Shown: piece after piece, positions 12,547-24,800 of the stretch
Numbering within the stretch: the first letter of the stretch is position 1
Layout of the letters: the number at the start of each line of letters is the position of its first letter
Source of the DNA: Nymphaea colorata
Lineage: Eukaryota; Streptophyta; Magnoliopsida; Nymphaeales; Nymphaeaceae
Reading direction: 5' to 3'
Length of the DNA stretch: 64,000 nt
Assembly: GCF_008831285.2 (NCBI RefSeq)
Contig: NC_045138.2
Location: 10,740,571-10,804,570, forward strand
Position numbers and translations under genes: made by a program
The notes under the pieces: model-generated
Told to the model about the DNA's origin: nothing
What the model saw: the letters and a program-made list of their open reading frames with translations, nothing else
Database searches by the model: none

Positions 12547-14024
12547 AAGGGACGTCAAGAAAGGAAATGTTTGACGTCGTCTTGAACTTTTATCCCTGTC
12601 AAAGGGCTGTTTCGTTTCTGTTTTGTCCATGTTCTCAAGGTCAACGTCCTTTTTTCGTTCTTCCCTTTTTCTTTCTGTCCCCTTCCTTTCTCGCGCACCC
12701 AACAGCTCTACTTGTTTATTACTTTCTCTCCCCCACTTTGTCCCTTTCGTCATCGCTATCGCTTCACTTGTTTTCTGGATGACTTGCTGCATATTTAATG
12801 AGGTTTCTTGCAGGGGGAAATTAAATTCTAGCTTTTCAAAATGTTCAACTAAACAATTTTAATTTTTTCACCTTTCACATTTATTGAAATAAGTTAGCAA
12901 GTTGTCTTGAGGTAGAAAGTATGTCCCTTGTTTGATTTTCGATTCGAAGGTTTTATTTTATTGAGCTGAAGATGGATACTCTAATTGACAAATGTATTGT
13001 ACTCTACCCACATTTCAAGACCATGGTTTCAAGAGAATAAAGGGGTCTTTGGCGCTTATTTGCTAATAAGTTGTTAACCTCTTTCTCAAAATTGAGAACT
13101 TTCTTTTCTTTTCTTTTTTTTCCTTCTTTTTCCATTTTGAACATGTAGCTAACTTGCGGTGATTCTAAGAACTATGAGTTTTCTAACATTCATATCTAAT
13201 GGTAAGAGTGATATGAGTTATAGGTGAAGATTTTTTAGTAATCCAATTTTAATTCATTCAGGCACGACCCACACAATACATGTATGGTACCAGTAACAAA
13301 TATGACGTGCAACATATCATTTTGGGTTTCTACGTGCCTTTATAAAATCTAAATGCACAAATGAACTTAAAATTTTAAGAGTTTAAATGAAAATCACGAT
13401 TTTATGAATATGCAATTTTAAGTGAGTTTTATGATCCAACAAACTTGTGACCATTAAGTTTGAATGTGAAATACGTGTAATAATTTTTATCTGTGTCCTA
13501 TATTTCTTTATATGTGGAATTTATCATATGGTCAAATTTCACAGTTTCTGATAGGCAATTTTGAGAATTAAAAAGTAAAGTAAACAACTATAGACATCAT
13601 ATTTATAAATATCCTAATGTACAGACACACACATCGATGGTGAGTCATGAGCTCTCATCTCAATAATTTTGTGTTGTTGGAGTATTGAATTGAGAAGGTA
13701 GGGATGATTGTCTCTGTTATGCCACTTTCATACCGTTCTCTTCTCTAAAAATGTTATGTTTGGGCAAGCAGGATGATTATCCCACCGCTTAGATGAAAAT
13801 CGATGCTCTGCCCTCTTTCTCTTGCCCCAAGGATCCAAAGCTCTGTTGGTACGAGGGTGTGATCTCCACATGCTTCAACTTGTATGTAGAGATACAATAA
13901 TAGTGAGAAATGAGAATTTTAGTATCCTTTTGTAAATGATCTTCAGTAACTTTCATATTAATTAATTTAAGGTAGCTCCAATATATCCATAACCATGGTT
14001 TTTCCAGTTTGTTTTATGGGTTTT

Positions 14025-14171
14025 AGGGTCTGTTTGGCAAAGGAAATATTTAATAGTTGTTTCATAATAATGACTCAAATATTTGAGCATTCATGAAAGT
14101 ATTTCGTAAATCTGTCCTAATCTTTTGAACATATTCATGTAACAGTTATTCTTATTACCAAATGGCCCCTT
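14025..14171. mobile_element. Small MITE with GTTTGGCAA-type ends
   Basis: The left end AGGGTCTGTTTGGCAA and the inverted right end AGGGGCCATTTGGTAA match at about 12 of 16 positions. The interior is AT-rich with TTCATGAA-type motifs and no ORF. It resembles other short elements in this window (15009, 19789, 26409, 61644). No clear target-site duplication was seen. Confidence 0.45.
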
Positions 14172-15008
14172 AAGAGAACGTTTGGATCTTGGGTTCGGAT
14201 CGGGTCTGAATTGATATGAAGGCACAAATTGGGATGAAATGAGTCCATGATTGAGATTTGGATCAAGGTCTTGATCTAAAGTTCTATTATGGATCCAGTT
14301 TTATAATTTGGATTTGGATATGGGTTTATTTTGGATCTAGATTAGACCTAGGGTTCTTTTTTGGATCTAAGACTAATATTTGGAGTTAGATATGGGTCTA
14401 GAGCTCTATTTTGGATATGGATCTGGGCTTTGCATCTGAATTTGGATCTAGAGATTTGTTTTAGGCTTCTATACGAGTTTTTGAACTGGATCCCAGTTTG
14501 AATTATAAAATAAGTCTAAATTGAGATTGGACATTATGTCCAAAGTCTGAAATTAGATCTAAATAAGTTGATAGTCAGATAAAAGAAGAAATTGATCATA
14601 ATGAAGAGAAATTGAAGTGTTTGAAGCCGAAAATCCTTAAAAACTGTTGTAAAATTATCATGAAATGTTCAAAAAAATGCTAATTATATAATTTTGGAAA
14701 ATTTGGGGTGATTACAAACATAAAATTTCAATGTTCCATAAGTTTTGCCTAATTCTTTTTGAGGAAAATAACTCAAGATAGAAGTTTTCGTGGTGAGATT
14801 TCAACTGCATGGAGATTAGGGACTTAGCTTTAACTTTGAAATGAGTTTATTCTAGAAACTTGTTTTGTCACCAAAATGTAATATTTATTAGAAAAGAAAA
14901 GTAAACTCGATCAACAGTAAATTTTTATCTAGAAAGAAGTGATGGATCTAGGCACCACAAATCAACTTTTGCATAAGGTTGGTTTATGTAAGGAGATGTA
15001 TCTTTAGG
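14172..15008. other. Degenerate GGATYTGG-rich spacer
   Basis: 14172-14560 repeats variants of GGATCTGGATTTGG many times without a fixed period, and the rest is plain AT-rich sequence. Near 14693-14713 a segment GGAAAATTTGGGGTGATTACA resembles the edge of the gypsy LTR at 40804 and may be a solo-LTR relic. No gene is seen. Confidence 0.35.
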
Positions 15009-15185
15009 GGCTTTAGCACCAATAACAAATTGTTACACCAATAACAAATTGTTACTGTCAAGTAAATTTGCCCAAAAAATTGGGGCAGATTCATTGAACC
15101 CAACAATATAGTGTTTCATAAATCTACCTCAAATTTCGAGGCACAACCAATGAACAATAACAATTTGTTATGGGTGTCAAATGCC
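15009..15185. mobile_element. MITE with 27-bp inverted ends
   Basis: The left end (GGCTTTAGCACC then AATAACAAATTGTTA) and the inverted right end (GGCATTTGACACCC then ATAACAAATTGTTA) match over about 27 bases. Near the left end a 19-bp unit, CACCAATAACAAATTGTTA, is repeated twice in tandem. The interior carries TTGGGGCAGATTCAT, shared with the elements at 26409 and 61644. Confidence 0.55.
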
Positions 15186-18100
15186 ACTTTAAGGTCATTT
15201 ATCAATGAGAATAATAACAAATAGTTTCACAAATCTTTTGCAAACATTGTGGTAGATTCATGGAACAATATAATATTAACATATTGTTCATGAATATGCT
15301 GCAGTATTTGGGAAAGATTCGTGGAACAGTTTGTTAATATTCTTATTATCGAACGACTCCTTTGGATTAAACTCTTGATTTCCATTTCTAGGTTGGCAAT
15401 CCTAATTTCTATTCCCTTATACAATAAGGGAGATTTTGACCATTTATAGCCATTTAATATCTTTTTACTGTCAGTTGCCAATATAGACAAACTCGTATTT
15501 ATTTTGGTTCTTGCTCATTTCTTGGGCGTACCTTTATACAGACATATAGCCATATAACCTAAAACCATGGTTTAAGCCTTGTTTAAAGGTTTATAAATGT
15601 TAGGACCAATCTGTACTATTGTTTTTCGTAAAGAAGTGATCACAATTTGTTGTTAAGAAAACTTTCTCTAATTTTTTATACAGATTAGATTGTTCGCAAC
15701 CCATGTAAGTATATGCTTCACATTCCTTATGCCATATTTCGTAGATGTTGAACTTAATTTAACCCAATGACAATTGAAAGAGAAAATGAGATGCTTTGAC
15801 AAATATATTCACCAGGGCTCACTTATTACCAAGTATAGATGCCATTTTTTCGAAAACCAATTATCCAATGTGGCCTGGCCTATGCAGCAAATTTCTCTCT
15901 CATTCTCACATTTTCCAAAAATAGGTGAGAGGTAACCAAAACCCGTCATTTTTTTCTTCTCACTGCCTCCAAGTCAAAAGCAACGTGGGGCATAGTACAC
16001 TTTAAATTCTTTTAGGGCACCTACATAAAATTAAACAGGTTTTTTGTGTTGCTCGCGTGAGTCATACCAGCTACTCAAACAAGTTTTTATATCTCGCTAA
16101 CTAATAAAATTATAACGCAAAACCAAACTGACGATCGGATTGCCACCAGCCAGCCAATCGAACCAACCCCATGCTGAAAGTAAAAACAGTTAAAATGATT
16201 ATTCAATTAAAAGACACCGACAGAAATATCGTACTTCTTCCAAAAGGTCAAAAAAAAAAAAAAAAAAAAGTTAAAAATGAAAAACATCTTCCGATGCAAA
16301 TCATGAAAAAGAAGGGGGACCTGCCAGAAAAGAGTTGTCCTCAATAAATTCGGGGCTTCATTTTCCCTGACAGTTTGGACGAGAGGGTGTTAGGAAGGCG
16401 AAAGCGACATTTAAAATTCCTTCTGTGTCTGTGAGACGGGGTCGGTGTGTGCGCGGGAGAAGACGCGTTCAGTTCTTCCCGTCGGCGTTGAAAGGGAGGG
16501 GGTGAGGTCAGCCTTATTATTATTCAATGCCAGTAACATTCACCACTTGTCTGACTTGTATCCAATTTTTAATAAATGGCTGAATCTGTATTATAGAGAA
16601 AATCTATGGGCCTGAACCCTTTTATTTTCTTTTAATTAAACGTTTAGCGGTTGTTGCTGCTTTCTTTTGGTTATTTGCTGTCTTTACAGGCCGATTAAGT
16701 TTTTTTAATTAGGTCCCAGTCTTTAAGGCTAATTTCCTTTCGGCATCCACATTTTCTTTAATTTCTAAGAATGGGCTGCACGTTTTTTTTCCTGGACTTG
16801 GAACTGGCTAGATACTTTTGAGTGCGGTCGGAAAGACATTTTTGTTTCATTAATATGGATGAGTTAAAGAAAGTGAAGCTAAATTCGTTGACGCTTTTCT
16901 TTTTGTATTCATTTAGTAGTTGAAGGAGGTTCCGAATTTTAAGAAATTTTGCATCATCAGCTACCTAAAACTAAATTTTTTAATAAATTTCTAAAACTTA
17001 ATTTCTTACAATGCAAAGGACTAAGAAATGGCTACGTTATTTATGCTTTTAAGCAGTTTTTTTTTTTTCTAAAAATTGGATTTTTCACAAGCCAGTTTTG
17101 ATCGTCATCCAAGCATACTAGCGGCATGAAAAAGAAAGTTGCTTTTCTTTGAAAGAATTTGGAAAAATAAAAAATCTATGTCTATTTTCGAAGTCCCTAA
17201 ATAAAATTTTGCCTACCTTGTTTTCTGAAAAGAAGCACTTTACAGGAGCTCCTTTCCGACAATTACTAGAAAACTGACCGCTCAAAACAAAATCCAGAAA
17301 AAGACTGAACCTTTCCTGAATTTAGAAAACTGACAGGATTTACTCTAAACCTAAAAAAAACAAAAGAGATATAAAAAAAAAAAAGGGTAATGGCTTTGTG
17401 CGGCTTCATCGTACAACGTCGTGTACTTTTTGGCTGCCAGCTCACCGCAAGGACTCTGCTGCCGTGGGGGCTATTACCTTTCTGATTCTCCTTCTTTTCA
17501 AAACAAAAATAATGTACATTCCGTTTATACCCTCACTTTCCCAATTAATTGACCGCCTCACCTGTTGTTGTTGGCTTGAGTAAGCGGTGACGACAGGCCT
17601 TCTTTTTATTAAAAAAAAAAAAAACAAAGAAAATAAATGAAAACTTCCGGCTCAAGTTTCGATTAGGGGACTCACGTCTTCAAACGCCGGACCTCCCCTT
17701 TCTCGTCTGAGGGAAGACCTTTCCTCACCCTGCTACCGGGGGATAAAGCGTCTTTGACAAGTTTAGTTTCCGTTGGATAAACGGGTTCCGAGAGTTTTTC
17801 CCTTCTAGGACAAGTTTTTCTTCCCATGTATTTTTATTTACCTATTTTTGGGGGGGACTTTCTTGGGCGGTAAAGGAGCAAGAGACTTGGTCAGGAGAGA
17901 ATATACAAGGTGGTTGACTTTCTTGTGACACTTGACTTGGGTGTAGCTTCTTAAACAAGTTTCAACGTAAGGCATGGACCTCGATGCCCACCCTTACATC
18001 CATCAGCCAATCTAGTGAAAACTTCATCTCTTAGCTTACAAGCATAATATTAATTGTTGTGTCAATTAATATATATATATATATATATAGCAAGTTCCCA

Positions 18101-18830
18101 ACAAAAGGATGCATGGTGGTGAGCAATATAAATTTTCTTTTACAATTTCAATGATGCGTTTTTTCACGCTTTACTGACGTGCGTTTGTGCCATGAAGACT
18201 CTGTTTTCCTGGCGTGGCACTCGTTATTGACATACAATATTTGACAAAGAAAACAAGCCCCAAGTACTTCGAAAACAAACACAATACGTATTTTACCTGG
18301 TTTCAAATATGGTTAGCCATAAAAGGCTGAAGTCGTGGCTGGAAAATGTGTTTTACGTTTACATATAATACAACGTCGATTCTTATCAAACCGACAATGA
18401 AAATCACACTATCCAAATCAAATTTCATTGAAAGAACAAAATTAAATAATGACTTTTATTAAATCAACAATGTAGATCGCACCATAGTCAATTTTCATTA
18501 AAGGAACACAATAAAATAATATTTTTTGACAGTCCAAAATGTTGACATTATTCTAAAGGTATGTGTAAGTAAGTTTTTTGCCAAGCTCCAACTCAAGGAG
18601 GACTTGTATTGGAAAGGCCGTCAAGAGGTACCAAGTACACTGTGTGCACATGCATGACATGCATTCCTGGACGCACACCCAAGGGATACGTATCATGCAC
18701 ATGGACTTGGTGCACAAGCCTCTGCATGTAAGCAGTTTCATTAGGTGCACATTTGTCTTTGGCCCCAATACATGACCTTTTAGATGCAAGGATTGACCCA
18801 AGGCAGAGATGCGTGGGGTTTTATTAGAGT
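15186..18830. other. Intergenic region
   Basis: No recognised gene. Related MITE-interior sequence (GATTCATGGAACAAT and similar) recurs at about 15240-15350. Long A-runs lie at 16250-16270 and 17610-17625, and a (TA)n run at 18068-18089. A short GC-richer patch at 16380-16510 has no convincing ORF. Confidence 0.4.
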
Positions 18831-18911
18831 GTGTGTCTTACAAAACTATTCTGAAACCTTAAATTTATAGTTGAACTTAGGTGAACTTGGGTCCAGTTAT
18901 GTAAGACACAC
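18831..18911. repeat. Short inverted repeat
   Basis: GTGTGTCTTACA (18831-18842) is matched perfectly by its reverse complement at 18900-18911, about 57 bases away. It could be a small hairpin or a MITE remnant. Nothing else supports a function. Confidence 0.5.
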
Positions 18912-19788
18912 CCATGAGACCTGCATCATTGCCCCCACGAGACTTGGGTGAACTAGTTGTTAACTATGTATTTAGTAACCCATGCAGCCCTTTAACAATT
19001 AATATTTGTGGGCGGCGGGCTTTCTGGCCGTTCGCAAACACTATTTGCCAATGGCAGCCCCATGCATACACATATGCCAAACTTCCTTTGAATTCTCTTA
19101 ACCTTGTTTGGGATTGGGACGGGATAAGACAAAATATTCTTTCACATCTCGTGAGAGAGAATCCAAATTCGTGAGAATGAATTGTTTGATTTTCTTAATG
19201 TGAAAATGGAGTGCTTCACTATCACAAGGTCTTTTCACGTAGAATTTGGAGAGATAACCAACTCCTTGAGAATCAAGTGCTTTGATTTTCTTAAATGTGA
19301 AATCAATGAAATGGAACGTCTTCAAATATTGTTAAGTGTGTTTCACGTTGTATTTCAGTGTTTTGTGTTTTATCTAAAAAAGGAACAAAAGCCTTGAATC
19401 AATTGGTAAGGAGTAACCTTATGGTAGTCCAGTCTACCGTCTTCCCCTTGCCTCCACTCTACCGCCAGTGCATCGGTGGCTCAATGTGTTACAATTAATT
19501 AGACTCTAAAAGTCTTAATCCAACATATTATAGCTATATTGGTTAATCTATTGGAGCCCATACATGTAGTGTTTATGTTAAGTAAGCACTTTCATAATTC
19601 GTATGATCACTTTCAGAAGTTTGGCAAACAACAAAAAAATTAACATGGACGTTCAAGGGCCATGGCCCCCCTGACTTTTCTGAAAGTAGAATATTACCAC
19701 CTAATATTTTTTAAAATTTTAGCTTGGTACCAATAAACTTTTTGAAATTTATTCAATGGCTCCCTAAAAAAACACCTTGTCTCCACCA

Positions 19789-19887
19789 CTGACTGGCAAA
19801 TATAACAATTTGTAACTGTTCTATCAATATGACTCAAATATTATGGTAGGTTCATCCAACACTATTATTCCATTTGCCAAACAGATC
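19789..19887. mobile_element. MITE fragment, GTTTGGCAAA type
   Basis: A left end with ACTGGCAAATATAA faces an inverted right end TCTGTTTGGCAAATGGAA. The interior has the CAATTTGTAACTGTTC and GGTTCATCCAAC motifs typical of the related elements in this window. Short and decayed. Confidence 0.35.
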
Positions 19888-20438
19888 CTTAAAAAAACGA
19901 GACTACAACAAAATTCATTCAGACGAGAATAACAAGGCTAGCATTTGACTTCATGAAAATTGAACTCTTATACGTCCCACTCATTGTAGAAGAGAAAGGT
20001 ACAATAACATTTGGTTCGAGGATGAATCCCTAAGCTTAGGCAACTTGTCATTGCTGAGAAGGATGTTTACAAGGTTTCTCTATTCAAATATGTCTAAGGA
20101 AGGGAGTTGAACCATTTTCTGAGGGAGGCCTAAGGTAATCGACATGAGTGGTTTGAATATTTTTTGAAAATACAACAATGTGCATGCAGATCTCATCCAA
20201 TATTTATTATACTTAGAATACTTGCAACCTCATACATGTAGGAAGCACTTAAAGATGTGCATCCCTATTTTTGCCTTTACTGAGAGTTTTAACCAATCAA
20301 GGGCATTTTGTTCATGTTCCACTAACATTATAACCTGTTTCGTTCCCTTTAACATCACAAATAATTTGGTTATTTTGCAGCCTCTTATGTGCAAACATAT
20401 ATTTTTGTAGACTAAAAGAAAGCATCCTCTGAAAGGTA

Positions 20439-20590
20439 TAGCTCAAATGGTTGGTTATGCGGTGTGTTGCTAGTTTGACCTGCAGGGCGATGGTAGGTGG
20501 GTCTATACACACAAGTTAGTTGAAGCATGTGGATATCCTGTATGTTAACTCCTATGACAAGGAGAAAGAAAGAGGAGGAAAGTGAAGGTT
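20439..20590 (+). mobile_element. Possible tRNA-derived SINE fragment
   Basis: TAGCTCAAATGG at 20439 fits a pol III A box, and TAGTTTGACCT at about 20471 weakly fits a B box at normal spacing. The 3' end and flanking duplications were not found. Low confidence. Confidence 0.22.
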
Positions 20591-20966
20591 TCAGCTCTAT
20601 GTTGAACGATGAACTTGAGAAAAAACAAGAAAAAGAAAACACCCCTCAGCGTCTTTGCTGGTAAGAGGACTCCGTCTTGAGTCGCCGCTCGTGGCGATGG
20701 CTGCCGCATGTGACATGGGCGCAGACCTCGCCGTCTCCAAGCGGCACAAAAAGGGACAAAAGAATTCTCGATGTCAACTACGTGCCATGAATGAAGACTG
20801 TAGTGTATTTGTAGATGAAAGATTAAAGAGCAACTGAGGATGAAATTTCACCAAATCAATTTCATATTAGAAGAGTGACGGCCTTTTTTGTCCCTCTGTT
20901 TTCCATGCACGCCAGCTTGTCGAGGGGGCCCCAACCCACCTCTCTTCCTCCTCTTGCTCGTCAACA

Positions 20967-20972
20967 CACGTG
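20967..20972 (+). promoter_or_regulatory. G-box core CACGTG upstream of IQM gene
   Basis: CACGTG in the context ACACGTGCC, about 150 bases before the TATA box. G-boxes bind bZIP and bHLH factors and are common in abscisic-acid and light-regulated plant promoters. Its use here is inferred from position. A GA-rich stretch (20983-21036) follows it. Confidence 0.4.
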
Positions 20973-21119
20973 CCTGCTTTGTAGAGAAAGAGAGAGCTGG
21001 TGGAGCGAGAGAGGTCGAGGGATTTAGAGAGAGAATGAGCCATGAAATTGCAGGCTGCTCCCAGCCCTTCATCTGTGCCACCCATGGACACACACAGAGA
21101 CACCGCCGCTATCATTAGC

Positions 21120-21127
21120 TATAAATA
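21120..21127 (+). promoter_or_regulatory. TATA box of the IQM gene
   Basis: TATAAATA in a GC-richer context, about 415 bases before the IQM start codon. Transcription would be expected to begin about 30 bases downstream, near 21150-21160. Confidence 0.6.
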
Positions 21128-21149
21128 TGGAGACACCCAAAAATAACCA

Positions 21150-21542
21150 TCACCAAATAACACTGCTTTCTCTCCCTCTCGTTCTCATTCTTTTTAGCTA
21201 CTCAGAATCCTCGCTGTCTGCCCAAGAGCGATTCCAGGACGGAGTTTTGGAAAGGTTGTGGACACCATCAACAGCTTCAACCGTGTCGTTGGCCGTTCTC
21301 AGGCAAGAAGAAGAAAAAAAACTGCCTTACCCTCGCCTCTCCCTCTCTTTCTCTCTCTTAATCTGCTCGCCCATGCCAAATTTACACATTGCAGGCCTGA
21401 CATTTGCCTTCTTCTCCGTTTTTCTGTTGGTGGTCCTTCTGGGAATGTAGGAGCTAGTCGCCTGAGTCTTCACATTTTGACCCCTTCTTTCTCTCTTCGC
21501 CTCTCCATGTGGTCTCTCTTACAGGATCGAGCGGAATAACAG
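21150..21542 (+). other. Probable 5' leader of the IQM gene
   Basis: Pyrimidine-rich sequence between the TATA box and the start codon. It contains upstream ATGs (for example near 21374) and could hold a 5'-UTR intron, since the bases just before the start codon read AACAG. The open frames here (21127-21539) run through CT-rich sequence and look non-coding. Confidence 0.45.
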
Positions 21543-24500
21543 ATGGGTGTGCCTCTTTCAATGTTGACCGAGGCGATGGATGACGGTGGTGATGTTCATG
21601 GTGCCCATCGCGACGTCTCGAGGCAGAACGGCGAGACGGTGGTGGTGAGATCGATCAGCTTCAACAAGGGAGACGGGTTGAAGACGGTGCTGAGATCGGT
21701 GAGCTTCGATGGCAAGGACGGCTCCGAGGCCACGGTGTTGAGATCGTTGGGGAGGAACATGATCATCGAAGGGTCGGTCAGTTTCAAGACGAGGGAGCCC
21801 AATGCCCACTGCTTGGAGACCGCCGTCAACGTCGACCTCCACGGCCGAGTGGACAGCCTCCAGGCGTCTATCTTGGATTCCCCCAAGCATGAGGCGGCCG
21901 TGAAATTGCAGAAGGTCTATAAGAGTTTCCGGACGAGGAGGAACTTGGCGGATTGCGCCGTCCTCGTCAACCAATTCTGGTTGGTACCCTTCCTTTCTTT
22001 TATTTTCTCCTCCTCTGTAGTTTGTTCTCTGCTTGGTGTTGTTCTGAATATGTGAGACTAAGCAGCATTGGCATGTTCTCTTAGAAAGGTTGATCATGAT
22101 TGTCGTTTTTTCCTTTTTCCTTTCCATTTTCCTGGTTTCAGGTGGTCGGCTCTAGATTTTGCGACCCTGAAGCGAAGCTCGGTCTCATTTTTTGACATTG
22201 ATAAGCCGGAAAGCGCCGTTTCAAAGTGGTCAAGGGCGAGAACCAGGGCTGCCAAGGTGGGTTAATGGAGAATCAGACGCACTGAAAATATGAAATTTTC
22301 CATCAATTTGCTTTTTGGTAGAGTCGATTTATTTTTGGATTTTCATGTCTTGTTCATCACAGGTTGGTAAAGGCTTGTCTAAGGATGAGAAGGCTCAGAA
22401 GCTGGCTTTGCAGCATTGGCTTGAAGCTGTATGTTTGTCTATAAATCTCTTATTTTCTCTTTTGTGTCTTTTTCCAAAAAAAAAAAAATAATGTTGTTGA
22501 CTTGGGATTCTTTTTCACGATGTTTGCAGATTGACCCACGGCATCGTTATGGTCATAATTTGAATTTCTATTACGATAAGTGGTTAGATTGCGACAGTAA
22601 GCAGCCATTTTTCTACTGGTAAGTAATGAAACAAAAGATGCGGAATATTTGTTATCGTGCTGTGAAAAAATTTACTATTGATTCCTAGTTCAGGATGTGA
22701 TCCGATTTTCTTTTCACAAAATATTTTTTCTTGAGAATAACTCGTAAAAGGAAAAAACATTTGTAGGTTGGATGTCGGAGAAGGAAAGGAGGTTAATCTT
22801 GACAAATGCCCAAGGCCTAAACTTCAGCAACAATGCATCAAGTACCTCAGCCCAGTAAGTGATGCCTTCGTTTTCTGATAGCAGTCTTTTTCTTCACTTA
22901 TCAACGTATTTTCTCTGGATTGTCGCTGTTGTACATCGTCCTTTTATCCTCAAAGAATCTCCAATGAATTTCTTGACACCAATAGCTTCTGTTTGGGTAA
23001 ACATTTTCATGACGGTCTATAAATAAACCTTCTTAAGCCTGGATTTGCTAATTTCATATGTACAATCATATGGCCGGCTAATTTTTCACATCAAACTTTT
23101 CTCTCCCGCAATTTCAACCTGCATCAGAAAACTGTCTCCATTAGGAGCATGAGCATGTTCCTTATGGAGTCCTGAATTGTAGAAATGTGATTTGACCAGC
23201 TAACGTTCATCATCTGAGAATGAAGAGTTCAGTTTTCTCCTCCCTGGTCTGCTGCACCTTTTCAACAGGATTACAACAAGAAGTGCTCATTTTTTCTCTG
23301 TTTTTTTTTTTTTTTTTTGGTTTTCTCAGAAAGAAAGGGAGGCCTATGAAGTGATTGTGAAGGAGGGGAAGTTTGTATTGAAGAAGAGTGGGAAGTTCTT
23401 AGATACATCTGAAGGAGGCAACGGTGCTAAGTGGATATTCGTCTTGAGTACATCCAGGGCATTATATGTGGGGCAGGTGAGGTTGAACCCCTAAGTCATT
23501 CGACTCATTTCTTACAGATGCTCTGTTGTGATTAGTGTGAATGGTATTAATTGGTGTTCTATTTTGTGCTTAATTTGCAGAAGAAGAAGGGTACCTTTCA
23601 GCATTCAAGCTTTCTTGCTGGAGGTGCAACATCAGCTGCGGGAAGACTTGTTGTGCTAGATGGAGTACTAAAGGTATGCACCATACCACAAAATATCTAA
23701 TGGGAGGGATGAACCAATGGTTCAATCTTTCTGAATTCTGATGCTTTAGTGTTATTTTGACGGCGAGAATGCTGATTTACATCTTCTGTATCCCAGGCTG
23801 TCTGGCCTTACAGTGGCCATTATCGTCCAACCGAAGAGAACTTTCGGGAATTTGTGAGCTTTCTTGAAGAGAATGGAGTGGACTTCAGCGATGTCAAGGT
23901 CTGTTTCCCTTACCATGCATTGGACTTTTTACCTTTCATCAGAAGCCTTGTGAAAAATTGAGATTGTGAAAGCTGCATCTCATTTTGGTGCCAACTTTTC
24001 CTTGTCCTCAGAAAAGTCCAGCAGACGGAGACGATGAAGTGATCAGAACAGAAGGAAGCAGAGTTGGAGCCTTAAGAACCAGCTCCTCTGAATCAGACAT
24101 TGCCGATTCGTTGGATGAAGAACGGGTAGTCGGAAGCCAAGCAGTGCCTGTGGAAGGAACCACTGCTGACCAAAAGGATAATTTGATACCAAACATAGCA
24201 CCTTCATTAGAGAGATCAGAAAGTGACATCGACACCACCACCACCATGGGATTGGATGGTAGTCACAATGTCAATGGCTTCAATTCGAGCGATGATGAAA
24301 CAGAAGGGAAGTGTCAGCAGTACTCACACTTCCGCAAGAAAAATCTATTCGACCAAGAGAACCGCAGGCTAGAAGTACAGGTGTTGCCAAAGGAAGCTCT
24401 TCTTCACAGGATAAATTCCAAGAAGGGAATGGTAGCATATCAGTTAGGAAAGCAGTTATCATGCAAATGGACATCAGGAACGGGACCTAGAATAGGCTTT

Positions 24501-24608
24501 GTAAGGGACCATCCTTCAGAATGGCAGTTCCGAGCACTCGAGCAAGTGAACTTGTCTCCAAGATCAACAGCAACTAGTAGGTTTTGTAGCTCTCCAAGAC
24601 CAACATGA
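21543..24608 (+). CDS. IQM-family calmodulin-binding protein (IQ motif, 577 aa, nine coding exons)
   Basis: Exons: 21543-21979, 22142-22256, 22363-22428, 22530-22618, 22767-22854, 23330-23476, 23581-23673, 23797-23898 and 24012-24608. All introns are GT-AG and the frame stays open to TGA at 24606-24608. Residues 118-135 hold one IQ motif ([12 protein letters not shown]), the site for Ca-independent calmodulin binding. The plant IQM core follows: [75 protein letters not shown] and [16 protein letters not shown]. Residues 380-510 are acidic and Ser-rich. Residues 511-577 are the conserved C-terminal block ([28 protein letters not shown]). The N-terminus repeats RSxSF-like motifs. Length fits the family. 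In Arabidopsis, IQM1 binds calmodulin and affects catalase, stomata and jasmonate. Which of the six paralogues this matches (an IQM1/IQM2-type is favoured) is inference. Confidence 0.93.
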
Positions 24609-24800
24609 TGGTCGGCGGATGAAGACCCCACCCCCCTACCAGCCCAAGTTATGAAAGTGGGAACTCCCACTGCAGCTAATTCTTTTTTGTACAAGTAAAA
24701 ACTATACAAGCAATCATTCTTTGTTTTTTCCCAGCAGGGGCCAACTTTGGGCCACCGCATCTGTATACAGGCGATTCAATTAAATGTATTCTTTTGTTTT
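24609..24800 (+). other. Probable 3' UTR of the IQM gene
   Basis: AT-rich sequence after the stop, with AATTAAATG near 24778 as a weak polyadenylation-signal candidate. The transcript end is not determined. Confidence 0.35.

Larger units (their letters stand above)
9301..14024. other. Intergenic region with simple repeats
   Basis: No recognised gene. It contains A/T homopolymers, a (GA)n run at 11241-11260, a GATGA minisatellite, a compound TA/GA tract, and a repeat of about 30 bp, GCAACTAGATTTGTAACCCA, present twice around 12305-12361. The open frames at 11191-11589 and 12403-12862 consist largely of low-complexity purine or pyrimidine runs. Confidence 0.45.

Noticed and set aside
18553-18801. 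Complementary open frames of 65-82 codons
   Set aside because: They exist on both strands of the same TGCATG-rich sequence and have no similarity or start context.
21127-21539. Open frames just upstream of the IQM start
   Set aside because: They sit in the pyrimidine-rich 5' leader after the TATA box and have CT-run composition. They are better seen as leader, possibly with uORFs.
21558-22127. 189-codon open frame on the - strand
   Set aside because: It is a shadow of IQM exon 1 on the opposite strand. GC-rich codon use in the real exon removes antisense stops.
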